Shown: positions 39,863-46,296 of the stretch, piece by piece
How the letters are laid out: each line of letters begins with the position of its first letter
Numbering within the stretch: position 1 is the first letter of the stretch
NCBI RefSeq assembly: GCF_003478505.1
Contig: NZ_QUFI01000024.1
Coordinates: 1 to 46,296 of the forward strand
DNA length: 46,296 bases
Direction: 5' to 3'
From: Clostridium sp. AF27-2AA
Lineage (GTDB): Bacteria > Bacillota > Clostridia > Lachnospirales > Lachnospiraceae
The notes under the pieces: generated by a model
The model's input: only the letters and a program-made list of their open reading frames with translations
The model's database searches: none
Told to the model about the DNA's origin: nothing
Translations under genes and position numbers: made by a program

Positions 39863-40006
39863 ATGTTCAGGAAAAAAAACACCGGCTATGTCTTAAAGCT
39901 CAGCCCCCAGGGACCAAAGATGCGCTTCAAGTCTGAAAAGGAAGCCAATGAGTATCTGGCAAAGCTGAAAGAGAAGAACGCGAAGTACCGCAACAACGAA
40001 AATTAA
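39863..40006 (+). CDS. Small basic protein of 47 residues
   Basis: Starts MFRKKNTGYVLKLSPQG and ends KNAKYRNNEN. It is Lys-rich (about a quarter of residues) with a helical C-terminal half, and has no membrane segment. AAAGG lies about 12 bases before the ATG, and codon use matches neighbouring genes. It stands alone between the divergent diguanylate cyclase gene and the convergent enolase gene. No family is recognised. The charge pattern might suit nucleic-acid or ribosome binding, but that is a guess. Confidence 0.65.
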   Translation: MFRKKNTGYVLKLSPQGPKMRFKSEKEANEYLAKLKEKNAKYRNNEN

Positions 40007-40022
40007 AACCGTCTTTGATAAC

Positions 40023-40061
40023 AAAAATGGGGCGAACAATCCATGATGGATCGTTCGCCCC
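40023..40061 (-). terminator. Enolase terminator
   Basis: A 14-bp stem GGGGCGAACGATCC (40048-40061 with 40029-40042, one wobble) is followed on the minus strand by ATTTTTGTT. It may also stop the plus-strand small gene. Confidence 0.88.
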
Positions 40062-40083
40062 TGCTGCATCTCGTACAGGCTTA

Positions 40084-41424
<1,341 letters not shown>

Positions 41425-41430
41425 TTATAT

Positions 41431-41482
41431 GTTAGCTATTGCTAACCGACTACAGTCTATCATAAGGGCTTTGTTCTGTAAA
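41431..41482 (-). promoter_or_regulatory. eno promoter with GTTAGC...GCTAAC operator-like repeat
   Basis: On the minus strand TTTACA (41477-41482) and TAGACT (41454-41459) are 17 bases apart. The inverted repeat GTTAGCTATTGCTAAC (41431-41446) lies 7 bases downstream of the -10, over the transcription start. Its half-sites match the repeat at the feoA promoter. Confidence 0.75.
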
Positions 41483-41567
41483 TTAGCCTTATTGATCAGT
41501 CTTTCTCATTGTCCCCGTTTCTGGTAGTTTTATACCGGAATAAAGACTTCTTTCATATGGAAAAAGA

Positions 41568-41611
41568 TTGACAGGATTTGGATTTATGCTATGATGTTAG
41601 CTGCAACTAAC
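41568..41611 (+). promoter_or_regulatory. feoA promoter with GTTAG...CTAAC operator-like repeat
   Basis: TTGACA (41568-41573) and TATGAT (41590-41595) with a 16-base spacer are followed at once by GTTAGCTGCAACTAAC (41596-41611). Half-sites resemble those bound by DtxR/IdeR-type iron or manganese repressors (TTAGGTTAG...). The position over the start site suits repression. Confidence 0.75.
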
Positions 41612-41640
41612 TTTAACAAAATTTTCCAGAGGAGGACACC

Positions 41641-41859
41641 ATGCCACTGAATTTAGCTGAGATTAACCAGCAGTACATGATTCAGAAAATATGCGGTGAT
41701 AAGGAACAGCGTCATTATCTGGAAACCCTTGGTTTTGTAGAAAACGCTGCTGTCCGCATTCTTTCTGTCTTTTTTGGCAATTACATCGTCATGGTCAAGG
41801 AGAGTAAGATCGCGATCGGCGCTGATTTTGCGCGAATGATCATCGTACAGGCTGATTAA
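41641..41859 (+). CDS. feoA: FeoA-domain protein
   Basis: 72 residues with an SH3-like FeoA fold: YLETLGFVENAAVRILSVFFGNYIVMVKESKIAIGADFARMIIV includes the LG-F---G-----S-- pattern and the final IGADFARMI strand. FeoA supports the ferrous iron transporter FeoB; no feoB gene follows, so it may work with a distant FeoB or be a stand-alone paralogue. GAGGAGG lies five bases before the ATG. The promoter carries a metal-repressor-like inverted repeat. Confidence 0.85.
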   Translation: MPLNLAEINQQYMIQKICGDKEQRHYLETLGFVENAAVRILSVFFGNYIVMVKESKIAIGADFARMIIVQAD

Positions 41860-41926
41860 CCGGCCGCGGATCCCGATGCTGTCAATCCATATCAAAACTG
41901 CAGCAACTATACTGAAGGAGAACCTT

Positions 41927-42070
41927 ATGAAACGAAACAAGAGCATCCTGCATCTTTGTGAAGTCATCCTGGGCGTGCTCATGCTGATTCTGATACTCAA
42001 TCTTTATCTTGTCAAGCTTCTGGTCGACCCGGATATCTCTTATACCCCATGTACCGCAACCTCTGCCTGA
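41927..42070 (+). CDS. N-terminal membrane segment, likely the 5' part of the GGDEF-EAL gene
   Basis: 47 codons starting MKRNKSILHL behind a good AAGGAG. It contains one strong transmembrane helix (VILGVLMLILILNLYLVKLL). The frame ends at TGA 42070, 22 bases inside the next gene. The next gene has no ribosome binding site and begins with a second hydrophobic helix. One extra base in the CCCC run at 42045-42048 would fuse the two into a two-helix sensor plus GGDEF-EAL protein. It is therefore either a frameshifted N-terminus or a small overlapping membrane protein. Confidence 0.55.
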   Translation: MKRNKSILHLCEVILGVLMLILILNLYLVKLLVDPDISYTPCTATSA

Positions 42071-43902
42071 CCCTGGCTCTGCTTGTGTTCTGCATGGTAC
42101 TGGCCCTGATCCAGCGAGAACTGCTGGCCCGCCTGCTCCATAACGCCTACCGGGATGTCACCGGAATCCACAATAAAAAATCCCTGGAGAAAAAGCTTCT
42201 GGAATTAAACGATCGCGCCACCACATTCGGTGTAGGTGTTATGATGTTTGATCTGAATAACCTGAAACATGTCAATGATACCTACGGGCACGAAAAGGGC
42301 GACGAATTCATCCAGGCCTTCGCTTACTGTCTGACCCGCATTCTGGATGAGCACAGCTTCCTGGCCCGCTATGGAGGTGACGAATTCATCATCATTCAGG
42401 AAAACACCACCCCGGAAGAATTAAAACACATGGATCTGCATCTGAGCACGCTGGTGCAGGAATACAACACCCGCGCAAGCCTGCCTTTAAGCTACGCAGT
42501 CGGCTTCGAGGTCAGCTACCGGAATCACTATTTTTTGATGAACGACCTCATCAACGCCGCAGACAAAAACATGTATCAGGATAAATTTTATAAAAAGAAT
42601 TCCCGCACTGCTACCGAACAGCAAAAGCAGAATCCGCAGGTAATTCCCACCGTATCTTCGGAATATCTTGCGGAGAAAATCCGCCTGATCCAGTCTCAGG
42701 CGTACGGAAAACTTCAGATTGCACTGATTTCCACCGATATTGAAAACTTCCATTATATCAATGATAAATACGGCTATCCGCTTGGAAATGAAATTTTAAA
42801 CATTGTCTACGAAGAAATGACGGCCTATTCCCTTTCTTTATTTACGGCCCGGTTCTTCTCCGATGTATTTATCAGCATCGCCGATGTCAGCAAACAGACC
42901 GGAGATGCCCTTCGTGAACAGATTCAGGCACTGGACCAGAAAATCTGTGACCGGATCCGCGATACCTACCACATCAGTTTCTTTCGCACCAACTCCGGCA
43001 TCTACCTGATTCCGAACGAAGAAGTCACACCGGAAACCATGATTTCCTGTGCTAATGTCGCACGGCGGATTGCCAAAAAACTGATCAGCCACACCTGTCT
43101 CTATTCCCCGGAAATTAACCGGCAGGAAAAAATGCAGGCCGAGATCCTGCATTCCTTCCACCCGGCCCTGGAAAACAAAGAATTTGAAATTTATTTCCAG
43201 CCAAAGGTACGGACATCAAACCTGGCGGTTTCCAGTGCGGAAGTTTTAGTCCGCTGGATCCGGAACGGGAAAATGCTCTGGTCCCCGGATATCTATATTC
43301 CACTCTTTGAGCAGAACGGATTTGTGGTGGATCTGGACTATTATGTTTATGAACAGACCTTCCAGTGGCTCCGCAAATATTCCGGGAAACTGCCCCAGGG
43401 ATTCCGCATCTCCTTAAACGTCTCCCCGGTCCACTTTGAGCAGCCCCAGACCTTCATCCAGAAGATCCAGGAACTCATCGATTCCTACTGCGTGGAGCCG
43501 TCCTTCCTCACCTTTGAGATTACGGAATCCACCTATGTGAACAATCCGCTGGCCGTCAACCAGGTCATCCGTAGTCTCCAGAACCGCAACATCCAGATTT
43601 CCATGGATGACTTCGGTTCCGGATACTCCTCTTTAAACACCTTAAAGGATCTGCTCTTCGACGAAGTCAAAATTGACCGGATGTTCCTCGGAGACACCAT
43701 CTCCGAAAGCGGCCACATCGTCCTGGAAGAAATCTTCCACATGTTAAAGCGCATGAAAAAATCCATCGTCTGCGAAGGCGTGGAAACCCAGAAAGTCGCG
43801 GACTTCCTAAAGCAGGAGGGCTGCGATGAAATTCAGGGATTTCTGTATTACCGACCAATGTGCAGAGGGGATTTTGAAAAACTGATGGGATGCTTGCGGT
43901 GA
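42049..43902 (+). CDS. GGDEF-GGDEF-EAL protein (c-di-GMP turnover)
   Basis: 617 residues. After one membrane helix (LCLTLALLVFCMVLALI) comes an intact GGDEF domain (MMFDLNNLKHVNDTYGH, then RYGGDEF at about 107-113). A second domain of the same fold is degenerate (ARFFSDVFISI). The C-terminal EAL domain has EVLVRW in place of EALxR, SLNVSP, FEITEST, MDDFGSGYSS, VKIDR and CEGVET, so most metal and catalytic residues remain. It may make or degrade c-di-GMP, or do both. No ribosome binding site precedes the ATG at 42049; the true N-terminus is probably in the upstream frame. A structured element begins about 28 bases after the stop. Confidence 0.85.
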   Translation: MYRNLCLTLALLVFCMVLALIQRELLARLLHNAYRDVTGIHNKKSLEKKLLELNDRATTFGVGVMMFDLNNLKHVNDTYGHEKGDEFIQAFAYCLTRILDEHSFLARYGGDEFIIIQENTTPEELKHMDLHLSTLVQEYNTRASLPLSYAVGFEVSYRNHYFLMNDLINAADKNMYQDKFYKKNSRTATEQQKQNPQVIPTVSSEYLAEKIRLIQSQAYGKLQIALISTDIENFHYINDKYGYPLGNEILNIVYEEMTAYSLSLFTARFFSDVFISIADVSKQTGDALREQIQALDQKICDRIRDTYHISFFRTNSGIYLIPNEEVTPETMISCANVARRIAKKLISHTCLYSPEINRQEKMQAEILHSFHPALENKEFEIYFQPKVRTSNLAVSSAEVLVRWIRNGKMLWSPDIYIPLFEQNGFVVDLDYYVYEQTFQWLRKYSGKLPQGFRISLNVSPVHFEQPQTFIQKIQELIDSYCVEPSFLTFEITESTYVNNPLAVNQVIRSLQNRNIQISMDDFGSGYSSLNTLKDLLFDEVKIDRMFLGDTISESGHIVLEEIFHMLKRMKKSIVCEGVETQKVADFLKQEGCDEIQGFLYYRPMCRGDFEKLMGCLR

Positions 43903-43927
43903 TATCAATTTAAGGGAATAGCACGAA

Positions 43928-44232
43928 AGGGTCCGAAGTTTCGGAGAGGGCCTACAGAACCGCAGATGCGGTGGAATTTTGTACTTCATTCGCTCCGCCG
44001 CCTATTGTTTCCCCTGCGACCCAAACTCACTCGCTGCGCTCGTTCAGACAAGGGTCTCCGGGGAAACGCTATGCTCGCTCATGAAGAAAATTCCAATGCA
44101 TCTGCTTATTCTGTATGCCCTCCCCGAAACTTCTGCTTTACTGACTATTCTACGATAATGAATAACGCAGCCAGAACGATATTAACGAAAGTCTGTAAAA
44201 ATAGACTTTTCCAAATATCATTCTGGCTGTGT
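43928..44232 (+). ncRNA. Structured palindromic 3' element, copy A
   Basis: Begins GGGTCCGAAG 28 bases after the GGDEF-EAL stop. A 199-nt hairpin is closed by GAAGTTTCGG (43935-43944) and CCGAAACTTC (44124-44133). Its inner stems include GAATTTT/AAAATTC and GTTTCCCCTGCGACCC with GGGTCTCCGGGGAAAC. Then come CTTCTGCTTTACTG and the shared terminator. The sequence of the arm is repeated inverted in copy B (44378-44576), also 199 nt. Short ORFs in the region are by-products of the repeat. Confidence 0.7.
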
Positions 44233-44241
44233 TTTGTTTTT
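44165..44241. terminator. Shared terminator of copies A and B
   Basis: ACGCAGCCAGAACGATATT (44165-44183) pairs with AATATCATTCTGGCTGTGT (44214-44232) with wobbles, with an inner AAAGTCT/AGACTTT stem. The plus-strand side ends in TTTTGTTTTT, a good terminator; on the minus strand the tail is weaker. Confidence 0.8.
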
Positions 44242-44583
44242 GGGCAGAGTGAATGCCTGACTGTAGCCATTATCTTCATTGGCTCCGCTAGAGATAAAAA
44301 CCACGCAAGCACAAGGTATTAGTTTAAACCTCTTACGATTGCACGGTTTTAATTATCGTAACGGAGCCAATAAAGTAGAAGTTCCGGAAACCGCGTACAG
44401 AATAAGCAGAAACATTGGAATTTGCTTTGTGAGCGAGCATAGCGTCAGACCGGAGACCCTTGTTTGAGCACGCAGCGCGTGCGAGTTTGGGTCGCAGGTC
44501 TGACAATAGGCGGCGCAGTGAACAAAGCGCAAAATTTCACCGTTTCTGCGTTTCTGTACGCGGTTTCCGGAACTTCGGACCTT
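44233..44583 (-). ncRNA. Structured palindromic 3' element, copy B
   Basis: On the minus strand GGTCCGAAG (44573-44581) starts two bases after the AlkD-like gene stop codon. A 199-nt hairpin is closed by CCGGAACTTC (44567-44576) and GAAGTTCCGG (44378-44387). CTTCTACTTTATTG follows. Copy B has an additional hairpin (CGGAGCCAAT 44362-44371 with ATTGGCTCCG 44278-44287) before the shared terminator at 44165-44241. It is convergent with copy A and largely its inverted repeat. Confidence 0.7.
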
Positions 44584-45279
44584 TTAGTGGTTCCGTCTCA
44601 ATATTTTTATTACCTTCAGTCTCTTCAAATATTCCTTCTGCTCTGTCGTGATTCTGTAACTTTCCCTTGCTTTCTGGATGGTCTTATTATGCGTCCACGG
44701 ATCCAGGCGATTCTGTTCCAGATAAGGAATTGCTGCATCCCACTGTTTCGCCAGCGCTGTCGCAAAAAACCACGCCGTCATCATATTCACATAATACTCT
44801 TCCGAACGCACTGCAGCCGGCAGCTCCAGATACCCTGGCTGAAAGTCCTCATCGAGAAACCATCTCATGAGCATTCCTATGCCAAACCGGCAGGTGTATG
44901 TATGCTCAGAGGGAATCCAGAGTCTGATTTTCTCCAGAAGCTCCGCTTTGTGTTTTCCAAATACTTTCGGGGAGAGGCCGTCGCATACCGCCCAGTTGTC
45001 AATATATGGCAGAAATGCTTCCACGGCTTCCATGCAGGCATCGTAATCTTTGATTTCTGCAATGAGAAGGGCATGAAGAATATTCTCATCGTAATAAGTA
45101 TGGGGAAGCTGTTTCAAAAACACAGCCGCCTCCGGCTCTTTCACAAATTCCTTTGCCAGCTTTCTCATGGCAGGTATGCGGATTCCAATGATGTTCTCTC
45201 TGGGAAGTCCCGGAATCAAACTGCGGTGAAACTCCCTGTACTTCTCATCCTGCAATGCAAATAATCGTTCCTGAATCAT
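44584..45279 (-). CDS. DNA alkylation repair protein, AlkD-like HEAT-repeat glycosylase
   Basis: 231 residues, all helical, with AlkD-family signatures: IIGIRIPAMRKLAKE, NWAVCDGLSPKVFGKH (the WxxxD region with the catalytic-site Asp), RFGIGMLMRWFLDEDF and YYVNMMTAWFFATALAKQW. It would remove positively charged alkyl bases such as 3-methyladenine. The start at 45279 follows AAAGGAG in the overlap with the end of the LUD gene (11 bases between stop and ATG), so the two form an operon. The stop codon touches the palindromic element. Confidence 0.9.
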   Translation of the reverse strand: MIQERLFALQDEKYREFHRSLIPGLPRENIIGIRIPAMRKLAKEFVKEPEAAVFLKQLPHTYYDENILHALLIAEIKDYDACMEAVEAFLPYIDNWAVCDGLSPKVFGKHKAELLEKIRLWIPSEHTYTCRFGIGMLMRWFLDEDFQPGYLELPAAVRSEEYYVNMMTAWFFATALAKQWDAAIPYLEQNRLDPWTHNKTIQKARESYRITTEQKEYLKRLKVIKILRRNH

Positions 45280-45289
45280 AGATACTCCT

Positions 45290-45916
45290 TTAGAATCCCA
45301 GATTATCATTCACCAGAATTACATGAATTCTTCCGGCATGTCTGGAATATCTTGTGATCAAAAACTGACAGCAGATGGTATCCGGAGACTTGCAGTCAAA
45401 ACATTTTCCCGTTGTCTTACAGGGTGTTTTTACTTCAAAGCGCTGGGCATTCACCGGTGCTGCCACATTTCTTGCCCGCTTCATGGCTGCGTCCAGATCA
45501 CTGCATACCTTATTAATTCCCACGATAAAAATAACCTTTTTCGGTCCCTGGGCAATACAGGATACCCGGTTGGAATTTCCATCAATATTCACCATAATGC
45601 CATCATCGGTGATCGCGTTCGCGCTGCTTAAGAACACATCTGCATCGTACGCCGCCATAAGCCCTGCTCTGGGATCCAGCTTCGCACGGTCAATATAATT
45701 GTAATTGCCCTCTTCCAGTGCCTTGATCAGCCCGATTTCATGGGCACTCATGCAGCCGCCCATGGCAATCGTGCTGCCCTCCGGGATCAGTTCTAACGCC
45801 AGCTTCAGCGCCTCTTCCCTGTTTGCCGCATAATAACCGCTCATATTTCGGGACTGCAGTCCCTTGATCACAGTCTGTGCCAGGCATTCATTTCTTTTTA
45901 CAAGATTCTCGTTCAT
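45290..45916 (-). CDS. LUD-domain protein (LutC/YkgG-type lactate utilization family)
   Basis: 208 residues of the LUD/DUF162 family. NREEALKLALELIPEGSTIAMGGCMSA leads to the conserved GLMAAYDADVFLSSANAITDDG and GPKKVIFIVGINK. A C-terminal cysteine cluster (CKTTGKCFDCKSPDTICC) is typical of clostridial stand-alone members and may bind metal or an iron-sulfur cluster. No LutA/LutB partners are nearby, so lactate oxidation is not assured. The start at 45916 follows GGAGGAATATCAC. First gene of the operon with the AlkD-like gene. Confidence 0.88.
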   Translation of the reverse strand: MNENLVKRNECLAQTVIKGLQSRNMSGYYAANREEALKLALELIPEGSTIAMGGCMSAHEIGLIKALEEGNYNYIDRAKLDPRAGLMAAYDADVFLSSANAITDDGIMVNIDGNSNRVSCIAQGPKKVIFIVGINKVCSDLDAAMKRARNVAAPVNAQRFEVKTPCKTTGKCFDCKSPDTICCQFLITRYSRHAGRIHVILVNDNLGF

Positions 45917-45963
45917 GTGATATTCCTCCATTCTGACCACTCCATGCAGCCAATCTTATTTTC

Positions 45964-45992
45964 ATTATAGCGTTGCTTTTCTGAAATCTCAA
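45964..45992 (-). promoter_or_regulatory. Promoter of the LUD-AlkD operon
   Basis: On the minus strand TTGAGA (45987-45992) and TATAAT (45964-45969) are separated by 17 bases, about 48 bases before the start codon. Confidence 0.8.
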
Positions 45993-46047
45993 CAAATACC
46001 AAACAGATGAATCAGTTTCAGACTGTATCAAACACACACCGATGCAA

Positions 46048-46092
46048 TAAAAAAGCCCAGAATCCCTTGATTTTACAAGGAATTTCTGAGCA
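46048..46092 (-). terminator. tRNA-Gly terminator
   Basis: On the minus strand GCTCAGAAATTCCTTG pairs with CAAGGGATTCTGGGC (about 46055-46092) and is followed by TTTTTTATT. Confidence 0.85.
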
Positions 46093-46113
46093 ATACATTT
46101 TGACAAAAAAATA

Positions 46114-46184
46114 AGCGGGTGATGGGAATCGAACCCACGTATCCAGCTTGGAAGGCTGGTGTTCTACCATTGAACTACACCCGC
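46114..46184 (-). tRNA. tRNA-Gly (TCC)
   Basis: Acceptor stem GCGGGTG/CACCCGC, anticodon stem CAGC/GCTG around CTTCCAA (anticodon TCC), and T-arm GTGGGTTCGATTCCCAT. The discriminator base is U, as usual for glycine tRNAs. CCA is not encoded. A promoter (46202-46230) and a terminator flank it. Confidence 0.96.
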
Positions 46185-46201
46185 ATCTTACAACGAAAAA
46201 T

Positions 46202-46230
46202 ATAATACCACAGAATTTCAGAAAATGCAA
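46202..46230 (-). promoter_or_regulatory. tRNA-Gly promoter
   Basis: On the minus strand TTGCAT (46225-46230) and TATTAT (46202-46207) with a 17-base spacer, 18 bases from the tRNA. Confidence 0.75.
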
Positions 46231-46260
46231 TTACATTTTTATATACCAATTAAAAAATAG

Positions 46261-46296
46261 TCACGAAAGGTCCGAAGCAGGCCGGGGTGGTATCCC
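46261..46296 (+). ncRNA. Start of another structured palindromic element, copy D (partial)
   Basis: CACGAAAGGTCCGAAG (46262-46277) matches the start of copy A (CACGAAAGGGTCCGAAG, 43922-43938) apart from one G. The GC-rich 5' side of a hairpin follows and is cut off by the window edge. Confidence 0.45.

Noticed and set aside
43966..44522. Several open frames within the palindromic region, up to 118 codons
   Set aside because: They lie within the inverted repeats, have no ribosome binding sites, recur as mirror images in both arms, and show no family resemblance. The repeats explain them.

Overview
The window looks like a chromosomal segment from an anaerobic Firmicute of the Clostridia, most likely family Lachnospiraceae. 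This is inferred from AGGAGG-type ribosome binding sites, sigma-A promoters with 16-18 bp spacing, GHKL/LytTR two-component genes, an RsgI-like anti-sigma factor, and an AAA-ATPase-like/PD-(D/E)XK protein of the kind common in gut anaerobes. There are no phage genes, transposases or CRISPR arrays. Most genes are housekeeping or metabolic. I could not run homology searches, so family names come from motif and sequence recognition.

Layout. 1-2.5 kb: twin tRNA-Gln genes, then an ECF sigma factor and its membrane anti-sigma partner. 2.6-7 kb: a cation diffusion facilitator with a manganese-type metal motif, truA, a class I aminotransferase and endonuclease IV. 7-11.4 kb: an AAA-ATPase-like protein, a palindromic non-coding element, a MATE transporter and a cytidylate-kinase-like protein. 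11.6-17 kb: a GNAT/oxidoreductase/folD/fchA one-carbon group, then aspartase with a divergent LysR regulator. 17-24.4 kb: DUF3137 and hypothetical genes, a degenerate receiver, a LytTR/GHKL two-component system, a zinc-ribbon MscL, and a broken EAL-domain gene. 24.4-32.3 kb: a D-lactate-dehydrogenase-like gene and the arginine pathway (argC-GNAT-argJ-argB-argD, with divergent argG and shared operator-like sites). 32.3-40 kb: galactarate dehydratase, a small secreted protein, a GlcNAc/glucose-type PTS operon (antiterminator, IIA, HPr, IIBC) controlled by a RAT/terminator switch, and a diguanylate cyclase. 40-46.3 kb: enolase and feoA under matching inverted-repeat operators, a GGDEF-GGDEF-EAL protein, a large palindromic non-coding region, an AlkD-like protein, a LUD-domain protein and tRNA-Gly.

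The most unusual content is a family of long structured non-coding elements. Each lies directly behind the stop codon of a gene, starts with GGTCCGAAG, folds into a 180-199 nt hairpin, carries a CTTCTRCTKTAYTG tail and ends in a shared CAGCCAGAA...TTCTGGCTG terminator. A convergent pair occupies 43.9-44.6 kb, a related copy lies at 9.1-9.4 kb, and another begins at the right edge. Other points of interest are an HPr gene with an apparent ACG start and no Ser46, disrupted reading frames in two c-di-GMP genes (one at an A-AAA-AAA heptamer), and enolase sharing a putative metal-repressor operator with feoA.
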